From the NCBI RefSeq assembly GCF_900103455.1, contig NZ_FNHI01000011.1, forward strand, positions 1 to 64,000: a DNA stretch of 64,000 nucleotides, written 5' to 3'. Below, one piece after another: positions 9,111-17,149 of the stretch. The notes under the pieces were generated by a model. It worked only from the letters and a program-made list of their open reading frames with translations, did not search any database and had not been told where the DNA came from. This stretch comes from Streptomyces wuyuanensis. Lineage in GTDB: Bacteria; Actinomycetota; Actinomycetes; Streptomycetales; Streptomycetaceae. The position numbers were made by a program, and so were the translations under genes. The stretch's first letter is position 1; each line of letters opens with the position of its first letter.

Positions 9111-10262
9111 TCAGACCGCCACGGTGGCCCGGAAGACGGTACCCGTACCGGACAGTTCGGCTTTTTCGCCCGCTGGAACGAACACGGACTCCCCCGGGGC
9201 GAGGGTGAGTTTCCCGGCCTTCGGCCGTCCCGCCGTCGCCAGCAGGATCTGGGGGGTGGGCAGGGTGAGGTCCACCGGGGCGGCGCCTTCCGGCCGGACG
9301 AAGCGGGAGAGCCGGAACTCGTCGATCGGGGTGTCGTACAGCTCCTCCCCGGACGGCGAGGCCTCCGGCCGCAGGACGCCGGGATCGCCCGCCTCGAAGC
9401 ACACGACGCGCAGGAGTTCGGGGACGTCGACGTGCTTCGGGGTCAGCCCGCACCGCAGCACGTTGTCGGAGTTCGCCATGATCTCCACGGCGAGTCCGCC
9501 GAGGTATGCGTGCGGGACCCCGGCGCCGAGGAACAGCGCCTCCCCGGGCTGCAGTCGTACGTGGTTGAGGAGCATGGCGGCGATGACGCCGGGGTCGCCC
9601 GGGAAGTGGTGGGCGATGGCGGCGAAGGGGGCGTACGGCCCGCCGAGCCGTTCCGCGGCTGCCGCGGCCTCGGCGACGGTGTGGGCCATCTCCTCAGGGT
9701 CGGCGGAGAGGACCGCCGTCAGCACCTCGCGCAGCGCGGCCTCCTCGGGGTGGGCGTGGAGGAGGTCGACGTACGGCTTGAGGGAGTCGACGTCGAGCCC
9801 CGCGATGAGGTCGGCCGCCTCGGCGGGCGGGCGGAAGCCGCACAGGCCGTCGAACGGGGTGAGCGCGCAGACCAGCTCCGGCTTGTGGTTGTCGTCCTTG
9901 TAGTTGCGGTGGGGCGCGTCGAGGGGAATGCCCGCCTTCTCCTCGGCGGCGAACCCCTCCTGCGCCTGGGCGCGGTCCGGGTGGACCTGCAGGGACAGGG
10001 GGGCGCCGGCGGCGAGCAGTTTGAGGAGGAAGGGGAGCCGGGGGCCGAAGGCCTCGAGGGCCGGGCGGCCGAGCTCGCGCACCGGATCGGCCCCGATGAT
10101 GTCGTGCAGTGAGCCGCGGCCCGTCCGCGACGGCGCACCGGGGTGGGCGCCCATCCACATCTCCGCCTGCGGCTCACCGGTCGGTGCGGCGCCGAGGAGT
10201 TCCGGGATGAGCGTGGTGGACCCCCAGGCGTAGGGGCGCACGGTGTTGGAGAGGCGGTCCAT
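9111..10262 (-). CDS. manA: Mannose-6-phosphate isomerase, class I
   Basis: This 383-residue cytosolic zinc enzyme interconverts fructose-6-phosphate and mannose-6-phosphate, the entry to GDP-mannose. Zinc ligands are visible: Q92 and H94 in LSLQVHPDRAQAQEG and E129 in NHKPEL, with a later His in LGAGVPHAYLGGLAVE. The N-terminus MDRLSNTVRPYAWGSTTLIP is typical of type I isomerases. Downstream on the same strand is the cation efflux gene. Upstream, after a 351-base gap, come the SIS protein, Trm112-like gene and manB, so the block forms a mannose-supply cluster. I recall ManA and ManB from this locus being studied in Streptomyces coelicolor. Confidence 0.95.
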   Translation of the reverse strand: MDRLSNTVRPYAWGSTTLIPELLGAAPTGEPQAEMWMGAHPGAPSRTGRGSLHDIIGADPVRELGRPALEAFGPRLPFLLKLLAAGAPLSLQVHPDRAQAQEGFAAEEKAGIPLDAPHRNYKDDNHKPELVCALTPFDGLCGFRPPAEAADLIAGLDVDSLKPYVDLLHAHPEEAALREVLTAVLSADPEEMAHTVAEAAAAAERLGGPYAPFAAIAHHFPGDPGVIAAMLLNHVRLQPGEALFLGAGVPHAYLGGLAVEIMANSDNVLRCGLTPKHVDVPELLRVVCFEAGDPGVLRPEASPSGEELYDTPIDEFRLSRFVRPEGAAPVDLTLPTPQILLATAGRPKAGKLTLAPGESVFVPAGEKAELSGTGTVFRATVAV

Positions 10263-10613
10263 GAGGGGTGATCCTCGACTCGATACGTGGCGGATGCGTG
10301 GCTGGTGCGTGTCTGCAGTGTGACCGGTGCGGTGTCCGTCCGTCCCGCCGGGCCGGGCGTCCGGAGCATCGGGCAGGGCGTGCGTCGGGCCTGGCGTCCG
10401 GAGCGCCCGGCCCGGGACCGGTTGTCTCCGGGTGCGGGCCCGGCGCCGGCCCCATGGTCGGATCCGGGGTGCGGGCGTTGGAGTCCGGGGCCAGGGGGGT
10501 CCGGTCCGGATACCGGGGCCTTGGTCCGGATGCGAATCGTGGTCCCGATGCGGATGGCGGATGCGGGATGGCGGTTGGCGGGCCCTCGGTCCGGGGCCCC
10601 GGCCGGTGGGCCG
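10263..10613. other. Gene-free interval with degenerate repeats
   Basis: This 351-base interval lies between manA and the SIS gene. It is extremely GC-rich and built of related short strings such as GGCGTCCGGAGC (twice near 10355-10400) and GATGCGGATGGCGGATGCGGGATGGCGG near 10546-10577. I see no credible gene and no obvious promoter; the manA promoter should lie toward its left end. Confidence 0.5.
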
Positions 10614-11747
10614 TCAGGCGTGGCCGTTGCTCGCGAGAGCCAGGTACCCGGCGGCGAAGTCCGTCACGGCGAGGAGCTCCGCGAGGGTCTCCAGCGTGCT
10701 GCCGTCCTCCGGCTCCAGTTCGCTGACGGCGGTGTCGTGGCTGAGCGCGAGTTCGCGCGCGGCCGGGGCCGCGGTGAACCCGTCGTCCGGACTGTCCCTC
10801 AGCAGCAGGACCCGGGCCCTGACGGCCTGCGGCTCCTCGACCCGGTCGCGGAAGAAGTCGTCCGGGTCGGCCCCGGCCGCGAAGGTGCCCGCGAGGAGCA
10901 TGCCGTGGGCGGGCAGTGCCTCGGGAAGCTCCGCTGAGAGGGCGGGCCGGCCGGCGAGCTCGGCCAGTACGGCGGCGAACCGGCGGCCGACGGGCCCTGC
11001 CGCGCCCTCCGTCCAGATCAGCGGGAGCGTGTCCGCGAATTCGGCCGCGAGGGTCTTGGCGGGGTTGCTGTACGTCGCGATCGCCGGGCCGCAGCGCTCG
11101 GCGATGCGGTCGAGGCGGTCGGCGACGCTCTGCATCACGTCCGGGGCGGCCGCGATCAGGCCGACGCGGTCGAGCAGCGCGAGGAGTGGGGTGAACAGGG
11201 CCCAGAAGGCGCCGGGGCTCGCCGCGCTCCGGGTCTCCTCGTACAGCTCGTACGGCGCCCCCGCCATGGGGACGACCAGGCCGTGGACACCGTCGACGGC
11301 CTCGGAGAGCGGGGAACGCTGCGGGGCGACGGCGACGACGGTGCAGCCCCGCCGGTACGCCTGCTCGGCGAGCAGGGCCAGTCCCGGTTCGCTGCCGTCG
11401 GCCGTGGCGATGAGGAGGAGGTCGACGGAGCCGGCCCAGCCGGGGAGCGCCCAGCGCAGCGCGCCGGCCGCCGGAGCGACACCGCCGGGGTGGAGGCGGG
11501 TGACCGGCGCGGTGGGTCCGGCCAGCTCGGCGAGGAGGTCTGCGACGCCCGTGGCCGCGGTGCCGGGCCCCGCGATCAGGACTGCCCGCGGGCGGCCCTC
11601 CGGAGTCAGCTCGGCGATGCCCGCCTCGGCGGCGTGCCGGGCGGCGGTACGTACGCGTGCCCCGGCCTCCGCGGCGCCGCGGAGCAGACCGCGGCGATCG
11701 GCGCGGGCGAGGGCTTCCGGGGCGTCGAGGAGTGACTCGTCGAGCAT
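10614..11747 (-). CDS. SIS-domain phosphosugar isomerase-like protein
   Basis: This 377-residue cytosolic protein has two sugar-isomerase-like halves. The N-terminal half contains the nucleotide-like fold segments AVLIAGPGTAATGVADLLAE and GSVDLLLIATADGSEPGLAL, followed by GCTVVAVAPQRSPLSEAV, as in SIS proteins. The C-terminal half resembles the bifunctional phosphoglucose/phosphomannose isomerase C-terminal domain. Its catalytic competence is uncertain. ATG 11747 gives MLDESLLDAPEALARA, and the gene starts 50 bases after the Trm112-like stop, so the two are probably cotranscribed. I recall an SIS gene at the same place between manA and manB in mycobacteria, which supports a linked role in mannose-phosphate metabolism. 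Confidence 0.85.
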   Translation of the reverse strand: MLDESLLDAPEALARADRRGLLRGAAEAGARVRTAARHAAEAGIAELTPEGRPRAVLIAGPGTAATGVADLLAELAGPTAPVTRLHPGGVAPAAGALRWALPGWAGSVDLLLIATADGSEPGLALLAEQAYRRGCTVVAVAPQRSPLSEAVDGVHGLVVPMAGAPYELYEETRSAASPGAFWALFTPLLALLDRVGLIAAAPDVMQSVADRLDRIAERCGPAIATYSNPAKTLAAEFADTLPLIWTEGAAGPVGRRFAAVLAELAGRPALSAELPEALPAHGMLLAGTFAAGADPDDFFRDRVEEPQAVRARVLLLRDSPDDGFTAAPAARELALSHDTAVSELEPEDGSTLETLAELLAVTDFAAGYLALASNGHA

Positions 11748-11797
11748 GGGGTGGGCCTCCGTATCGCCGAACAGCCGGACAGGTGGGGGCTTGTCGC

Positions 11798-11980
11798 TTA
11801 CCCGGGGCGGCGGGCCTCGTCCACGAGCAGTACGGGGATGCCGTCCCGTACGGGGTACGCCAGGCCGCAGTCCTTGCCGGTGCAGATCAGCTCGGGGGTT
11901 TCGGCAGCCGTCGCGTCGTCGAGCGGAGCGTGGCAGGCCGGACAGGCGAGGATCTCCAGAAGGCCGGCTTCGAGCGGCAT
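11798..11980 (-). CDS. Trm112-like zinc-ribbon small protein
   Basis: This 60-residue protein has four cysteines arranged as two pairs, C13-x-x-C16 and C33-x4-C38, in LEILACPACHAPLDD and LICTGKDCGLAYPVRDGIPV, the signature of the Trm112/UPF0434 family. Eukaryotic and archaeal Trm112 activates methyltransferases; the bacterial role is poorly known. The ATG follows AAAGGA at seven bases. It lies between manB and the SIS gene on the same strand. The gene is short but clearly real by motif and ribosome site. Confidence 0.88.
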   Translation of the reverse strand: MPLEAGLLEILACPACHAPLDDATAAETPELICTGKDCGLAYPVRDGIPVLLVDEARRPG

Positions 11981-12140
11981 GGGGTTGTCCTTTCGAACAT
12001 GCGGATTGGGCCACGTCAGCCTACCGCCGGGGGGCGGCCCGCGCGGCTCGGCGTGCGGGTGGGAGGGGGTGCGCCCGCACGCGTGGGACGAGTGCGCAAC
12101 CACGCGTGGGACGGGTACGGCCTCGTCCGTACCGCGGTCC

Positions 12141-12190
12141 GGTCCGCGGAAGGGAAGGCCGGTGCGGTCCGCGGAAGGGAAGGCCGGTGC
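12141..12190. repeat. Two perfect 25-base tandem repeats
   Basis: Two identical units, each beginning GGTCCGCGGAAGGGAAGGCC, lie back to back in the 428-base gap between manB and the Trm112-like gene. The gap holds no credible gene. Confidence 0.8.
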
Positions 12191-12241
12191 GGTCCGGTGG
12201 AGGGTGCGGTCCGTCCCGTGCGGTCCGGTCCGCGGGAGGAG

Positions 12242-12309
12242 GCCGGTGCGGGTCCCGTACGGTCCGGGCGGGACCGTGGGAGCCGGTGCGGGTCCCGTAC
12301 GATCCGGGC
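12242..12309. repeat. 28-base direct repeat, two copies 40 bases apart
   Basis: Copies at 12242-12269 and 12282-12309 begin GCCGGTGCGGGTCCCGTACG and differ at one position. They belong to the same repeat-rich gap as the 25-base tandem pair, and shorter fragments of the same words recur between them. Confidence 0.75.
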
Positions 12310-12408
12310 CGCCGCACGTTCCCGAGGACCGCACGCCCCGGTCCGTCTCAGCCGCTCCCGACCGCCATCAGCACTCCCGGAGCCCTCAGCCGCCGCTCCG
12401 GGCCCGCC

Positions 12409-13785
12409 TCAGCCGTTCCGGACCAGCGTCAGGACCTCGTCCCGCAGGGCCGACATCGTGGCCTCGTCGCGGGCCTCGACGTTGAGGCGGAGGAGGGGCT
12501 CGGTGTTGGAGGGGCGGAGGTTGAACCACCAGTCCGCGGTGGCGACGGTCAGACCGTCGAGGGTGTCGAAGGTGACGCCCTCGCGGGCCGCGAAGGCCTC
12601 GCGCACGGCGGCCGTGCGGCCGACCTGGTCCTCGACCGTGGAGTTGATCTCGCCGGAGGCGGCGTAACGGTCGTAGCGGCCGACCAGATCGGACAGCGGA
12701 CCGTCGTGGGTTCCGAGCGCCGCCAGGACGTGGAGGGCGGCGAGCATGCCCGTGTCGGCGTTCCAGAAGTCGCGGAAGTAGTAGTGCGCGGAGTGCTCGC
12801 CGCCGAAGATGGCGCCGCTGCGGGCCATCTCCTCCTTGATGAAGGAGTGCCCCACGCGCGTGCACACGGGTGTGCCGCCGTGTTCGCGCACGATCTCGGG
12901 CACCGACCACGAGGTGATCAGGTTGTGGATGATGACGCCGCCGCCGTTCTTGGCCAGCTCGCGGGCCGCGACCAGGGCCGTGATCGCCGACGGGGACACC
13001 CCCTCGCCGCGCTCGTCGACGACGAAGCAGCGGTCGGCGTCGCCGTCGAAGGCGAGGCCGATGTCCGCGCCCTCCGCGCGCACCCGCTTCTGGAGGTCCA
13101 CCAGGTTCTCGGGGTCGAGCGGGTTGGCCTCGTGGTTCGGGAAGGTTCCGTCCAGCTCGAAGTACATCGGGACGAGCTCGACCGGCAGGGACGCGAAGAC
13201 CTTGGGGACGGTGTGGCCGCCCATGCCGTTGCCCGCGTCCACGACCACCTTCAGCGGGCGGATCGTCGCCAGGTCCACGAGCGACAGAAGGTGGGAGGAG
13301 TAGTCGTCGAGGGTGTCCCGCTCGGTGACCGACCCCAGGACGTCCACGGGCTCGGGGGCACCGGACGCGAGCCAGGACTCGACCAGCTCGCGGATCTCCT
13401 TCAGGCCCGTGTCCCGGCCCACCGGCTTCGCTCCCGCGCGGCACATCTTGATGCCGTTGTACCGGGCGGGGTTGTGGGAGGCCGTGAACATCGCGCCCGG
13501 CAGCATGAGCTGCCCGGACGCCGAGTACAGCTGGTCCGTCGAGCAGAGACCGATCATGGTGACATCGGCGCCCCGGGCGGCGGCTCCCCGGGCGAAGGCG
13601 GCCGAGAGACCCGGCGACGAGGCCCGCATGTCGTGGCCGACGACGATGGCGTCAGCGTCGGTGACCTGAACGAAGGCGGATCCGAACAGCTCGGCCAGCG
13701 ACTCGTCCCACTGATCCGGCACCACCCCGCGCACGTCGTACGCCTTCACGATCTGTGACAGATCAGCAGCAGAGGATGCAGCCAC
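12409..13785 (-). CDS. manB: Phosphomannomutase/phosphoglucomutase
   Basis: This 458-residue alpha-D-phosphohexomutase converts mannose-6-phosphate to mannose-1-phosphate, the second step to GDP-mannose. The phosphoserine loop is FTASHNPARYNG with Ser103, the metal loop is FDGDADRCF with D247, D249 and D251, and the substrate loop near the C-terminus is FNLRPSNTEPLLRLNVEARD. The GTG at 13785 is preceded by GGAAGG at about seven bases and begins just before SQIVKAYDVRGVVPDQWDES. The open frame extends 12 codons further without a better start. It lies 243 bases downstream of the DUF3499 gene, with 40-base tandem repeats in between, and starts the mannose block. Confidence 0.95.
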   Translation of the reverse strand: MAASSAADLSQIVKAYDVRGVVPDQWDESLAELFGSAFVQVTDADAIVVGHDMRASSPGLSAAFARGAAARGADVTMIGLCSTDQLYSASGQLMLPGAMFTASHNPARYNGIKMCRAGAKPVGRDTGLKEIRELVESWLASGAPEPVDVLGSVTERDTLDDYSSHLLSLVDLATIRPLKVVVDAGNGMGGHTVPKVFASLPVELVPMYFELDGTFPNHEANPLDPENLVDLQKRVRAEGADIGLAFDGDADRCFVVDERGEGVSPSAITALVAARELAKNGGGVIIHNLITSWSVPEIVREHGGTPVCTRVGHSFIKEEMARSGAIFGGEHSAHYYFRDFWNADTGMLAALHVLAALGTHDGPLSDLVGRYDRYAASGEINSTVEDQVGRTAAVREAFAAREGVTFDTLDGLTVATADWWFNLRPSNTEPLLRLNVEARDEATMSALRDEVLTLVRNG

Positions 13786-13909
13786 GGCCCAACCTTCCCG
13801 AATTCCCTGTGGTCGCAACAAACTACCCGCCGGGGCATGGCCGGCCGAGGTCAGGCCCGAAATTCGGGGCGGATCGGCGCCGGCGGGTGGCCGGACCGGT
13901 CACAGCGCC

Positions 13910-13989
13910 GGAGCGGGACGAGGACCTCACCTCGGAGCTGGACCGCGTCGGAGCGGGACGAGGACGCCATCTCGGAGCTGGACCGCGTC
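13910..13989. repeat. 40-base tandem repeat, two copies plus a partial third
   Basis: Units 13910-13949 and 13950-13989 both begin GGAGCGGGACGAGGAC and end CTCGGAGCTGGACCGCGTC, with only a few mismatches in the middle. A third copy starts GGAGTCGGATCC. They lie upstream of manB and just past the stop of the DUF3499 gene. Confidence 0.75.
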
Positions 13990-14027
13990 GGAGTCGGATC
14001 CGGGACGCCGCCGCGGATCCGGGCGCG

Positions 14028-14456
14028 TCAGGAGTCGGGTGAGCGCAGTACCCGGAGGTGCCCCCGCCGGGCGACCTCCATCGGGTCGGACCTGCGGGCA
14101 GCGGGGCCGCCGCCGGCCTGAGCCGCGCGCTCCTGGGGGCGGGCCGCCTCCCGCACCGCGTTCGCCAGCGCCTCGAGATCGTCGCCGCTGGGCCGGGCCG
14201 GGCCGGAGGCGTCGGAGAGCCGGACGACCTCCCAGCCGCGGGGCGCGGTGAGCCGCTCGCTGTGCTCGGCGCACAGGTCGTAGCAGTGGGGCTCGGCGTA
14301 GGTTGCGAGGGGGCCGAGGACCGCGGTCGAGTCGGCATAGACGTACGTCAGTGTCGCGACGGCAGGACGGCCGCACGCGGTGCGCGAACAGCGACGTACA
14401 GGGCTCACGACGTTGGACGGTACCGCACTCTTGAGCGGGCCGCGACGACTCTCCAC
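14028..14456 (-). CDS. DUF3499 family protein
   Basis: This 142-residue actinobacterial protein is of unknown function. The conserved core holds cysteine pairs in PVRRCSRTACGRPAVATLTY and HCYDLCAEHSERL, which suggests a treble-clef or zinc-ribbon site. The remainder is helical and then basic, ending RRGHLRVLRSPDS. The start is chosen at GTG 14456 (MESRRGPLKS); the adjacent GTG at 14459 is equally readable, and GGTGGAG lies a few bases upstream. I recall this gene next to manB and whiB in mycobacteria, suggesting an ancient linkage. It is divergent from the zincin-like gene. Confidence 0.85.
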   Translation of the reverse strand: MESRRGPLKSAVPSNVVSPVRRCSRTACGRPAVATLTYVYADSTAVLGPLATYAEPHCYDLCAEHSERLTAPRGWEVVRLSDASGPARPSGDDLEALANAVREAARPQERAAQAGGGPAARRSDPMEVARRGHLRVLRSPDS

Positions 14457-14856
14457 CACGTCACTCCACCGTGTCGCGTTGTGAGGTCCCGCACCGCCGC
14501 GTTCCGGCCAACTGTACTGACCTGCACGGGAGGAACGGCACCCGATCCGGGACCCCATGCGATCCAGTCACCACTACATACAAATTGCGTCATTCACGGC
14601 GAGTGAGGCGATCGCGGGGAGGTGCCGAATCGAGCCCAACCTTGGCCTGAATGTTCAATAAGCGACAAGCCGGCGCGGTTCGCCGGGAGAGGGCCGGGAG
14701 GCGGCGCCCGGGGCGCCCGGGGGACGTCATGCGCTGGCCGACGAAGCGTTCACGCCTCCGGGTGGTGGCCCGTCACCCACGAGGGCGATGCCCCGGGGTT
14801 CGCGAGGGGCAAGGCCCCCGTGCGGCCGGGTCCGGGAGAGCTACCCTGCGTCAGTG
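14457..14856. other. Divergent promoter region, no gene
   Basis: This 400-base gap lies between the divergent DUF3499 and zincin-like genes. A locally AT-richer patch around 14570-14600 (CACTACATACAAATTGCGTC) is the likely promoter core, but I cannot place -35 and -10 boxes with confidence on either strand. The right half is ordinary GC-rich spacer. Confidence 0.4.
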
Positions 14857-15285
14857 ATGGACAGTTCCGTACCGCCCCGCCCCTCCGAGCCCAGGCCGCG
14901 CCGTCGCGACCGTCACGGCCGGGGGATGCGCGGGCCCGTCGCCCCGCCGCAGGTACCGCTCTCCGCCAGCCGGGCCGAGTCGTTCCGCGATCTCGTGCAG
15001 GACTCGGTGGAGCGGCTGGAGCGGCGCTGGCCCCAGCTGGCCGAGGTGGAGTTCCTCGTGCTGGACGTGCCGGGGCCTGCAGACGAGAGCGTGCCGCTGG
15101 GCAGCTCGCTGGCGGCGGGGAAGGGCAGGCCCGCGCAGATCGTGGTCTACCGGCGGCCGGTGGAGATCCGCACGAAGAACCGCGACGAGCGGGCACTGCT
15201 GGTGCACGAGGTGGTGGTGGAGCAGGTCGCGGACCTGCTCGGTCTCTCGCCGGAGTCGGTCGACCCTCGCTACGGCCAGGACTAG
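14857..15285 (+). CDS. Zincin-like metallopeptidase family protein with degenerate active site
   Basis: This 142-residue protein is related to the small zincin family (PF06262 type). The pattern IVVYRRPVEIRTKNRDERAL followed by a helix starting LLVHEVVVEQVADLLGL matches that family. However, the expected HExxH zinc motif reads HEVVVE, so the second metal-binding His is missing and protease activity is doubtful. The first 45 residues are basic and proline-rich. ATG 14857 is preferred over GTG 14854. I recall a homologue at this position next to DUF3499 in mycobacteria. Function is unknown; a structural or adaptor role is possible. Confidence 0.8.
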   Translation: MDSSVPPRPSEPRPRRRDRHGRGMRGPVAPPQVPLSASRAESFRDLVQDSVERLERRWPQLAEVEFLVLDVPGPADESVPLGSSLAAGKGRPAQIVVYRRPVEIRTKNRDERALLVHEVVVEQVADLLGLSPESVDPRYGQD

Positions 15286-15571
15286 CCGGCCGGGTACGGA
15301 CGGACGGGCCCGCGTCCGGGTGCGGACGGGCCGGGTCACGGACGGACGGGCTCGCGCGCGGCCGGGCCAAGCCCCGGGTGGGCGTGGCCGGCAGCGGTGC
15401 GGCCGGGGTCGCGACAACGCCGGTGGCACCGAGCCCGCGCCAAGAGCGGCACCGAGCCCCCGCCAAGCGCGGCACGGCCCGCCGGCGCCCCGACGGGGCG
15501 GTTGTGGCGTACCGCCGCGTCCGCCGCGCACCGGCTCGGGCCGGACGCGGTCGGACGGGGCCGGGGGCTCG

Positions 15572-17149
15572 TCAGTCGCCGAGGATGGAGAGGTCCTGCT
15601 CGGCCGCCGGGACCGCGACCAGACCGCGGTCGTCCGGCAGGGTCTGGACGGTGAACATCTGGATGCCGTCCTCCGGGAGCAGCAGCGTTCGGGCCGCGTG
15701 GACCGGCCCGCCGGACTGCGGCTCCACGGTCAGCGCGTAGGAGCCCTTCAGCCCGGCCGGGACGGGCGGGCTGACCGCGAGCGTCGTGCCTGCCTTGACC
15801 GTGTACGTCCTGACGGCCTGGGCGCCGCCCTCGGTGCCCGCCGACGCCGTCACCTTGACCTGGGCGGTCTCGCCGGGCGCGGTGAGGGAGAGCACCGAGC
15901 CCTTGGCCCGGTTGTCGGCGGCGGTGGCCCGCTCCGTGACGGGCGCGGTGGCCGGGATGTAGGCGATCTCCTGCTTGTCGCCGTTGCCCCGGGTGACCTG
16001 GAGGGCCGCGACGACCGGCGACGCCGGGGCGCCCTCGGCCGGGGACAGGAGGAGGGAGCCCGCCTCGCCCTTGGTGACGTCCTTCATGTCGAGCGAGGCC
16101 GTCATGCCGGACTTCACCCGCAGGCTCTCCGCACCGGCGGGGCTGATCGTGCCGGTCGCGCTCGCGAGCCGCACCTTCAGTTCCGCGTCGTCGTCACCGG
16201 GGGCGAACGCCACCAGCCGCACGGCGGTCGCGTCCGCCGGGATGCCCGGCAGCACGAGCGTGCCGGACGGGTCGGCGGAGGCCGGGAGCCAGTCGCTGCC
16301 GGTCTCCTCCCCGGCGCCCCGCACCGCCGCGCCGACCCGGCCGGTGCGGGTGGTGACGTGCACGGTCACGTCCTCGGCGGGATCGGTCGTCAGGGTCGAG
16401 AGCAGTACGGGGACGCTCGCGCCCGCGGGCACCTGGATGCCGTCGCTCAGCTGGGACTTGAGTGCGCCGTCCTTGCCGTAGAGCTCGATGTCGACGAGGG
16501 CGCCGGTGTCGTCCGGGTTGGTGAGGTGGACGTAGTCCTGCCGGTCCTTGGCGAGGCTCGCGCCCGGGAACCAGAGGTCCGTGTCGGGCGCTGTGCAGTT
16601 GACGCCGAGCACACCGCGTCCGCTTCCCGCGCTGACCGTGGTGGTCTGCTGGGTGGTCCAGCCGGGGGCGAGGCTGCCGGTGGCGGTGCCGACGAGCGCG
16701 GGGGCGGCGCTGCCGCTCGCCTTGGCGCCGACGGGCTTTCCGGGCTGCTTGAGGGAGACGACGGGCTTGTCGGAGGGGGGCTTCTTGGCGCTGCCGTCCT
16801 TCTCCGCCTCGCCCTCCTCGTCCTGCTTCTCCTCGGCGGCCTTGCCCGCGTCGTCGGCCGGGCCCCTCAACGTCGCGACGGAGGGCCGGAGTTCGGCCGT
16901 CGAGCCGCCGGAGGAGGGGGCGGCGGAGCCGCCGGCGCCGGACTGCGGGGTGAAGGACGTGTACACGGTCTCGGCGATGTCCGACGTCGCCGGGGCCGGG
17001 CAGAGCAGGGTGGAGCGCTCCACCGGCAGCCGGGCCGGTGCCGTCGCCCCCGTCTCCGCCCTGCCGTCCGGCGCGGTGAGCGCGGCGAACCCGGTCACGG
17101 CGGCGAGGGACGTCGCGGCGGCGAGGAGCGAGAGGGTCGTGCGGTTCAC
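15572..17149 (-). CDS. Secreted or membrane-anchored DUF5719 protein
   Basis: This 525-residue protein starts with a hydrophobic signal (TLSLLAAATSLAAVTGFAAL, residues about 4-23) and is otherwise extracellular. A Gly/Ser/Lys/Glu-rich low-complexity segment (about 60-130) is followed by beta-rich modules with DYVHLTNPDDTGALVDIELY and DYVHLTN-like repeats, as in DUF5719. There is no sorting signal. The GTG start overlaps the stop of the upstream glycosyltransferase gene by four bases (GTGA at 17146-17149), so translation is coupled and the two proteins probably act together at the membrane. The biochemical function is unknown. Confidence 0.85.
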   Translation of the reverse strand: MNRTTLSLLAAATSLAAVTGFAALTAPDGRAETGATAPARLPVERSTLLCPAPATSDIAETVYTSFTPQSGAGGSAAPSSGGSTAELRPSVATLRGPADDAGKAAEEKQDEEGEAEKDGSAKKPPSDKPVVSLKQPGKPVGAKASGSAAPALVGTATGSLAPGWTTQQTTTVSAGSGRGVLGVNCTAPDTDLWFPGASLAKDRQDYVHLTNPDDTGALVDIELYGKDGALKSQLSDGIQVPAGASVPVLLSTLTTDPAEDVTVHVTTRTGRVGAAVRGAGEETGSDWLPASADPSGTLVLPGIPADATAVRLVAFAPGDDDAELKVRLASATGTISPAGAESLRVKSGMTASLDMKDVTKGEAGSLLLSPAEGAPASPVVAALQVTRGNGDKQEIAYIPATAPVTERATAADNRAKGSVLSLTAPGETAQVKVTASAGTEGGAQAVRTYTVKAGTTLAVSPPVPAGLKGSYALTVEPQSGGPVHAARTLLLPEDGIQMFTVQTLPDDRGLVAVPAAEQDLSILGD

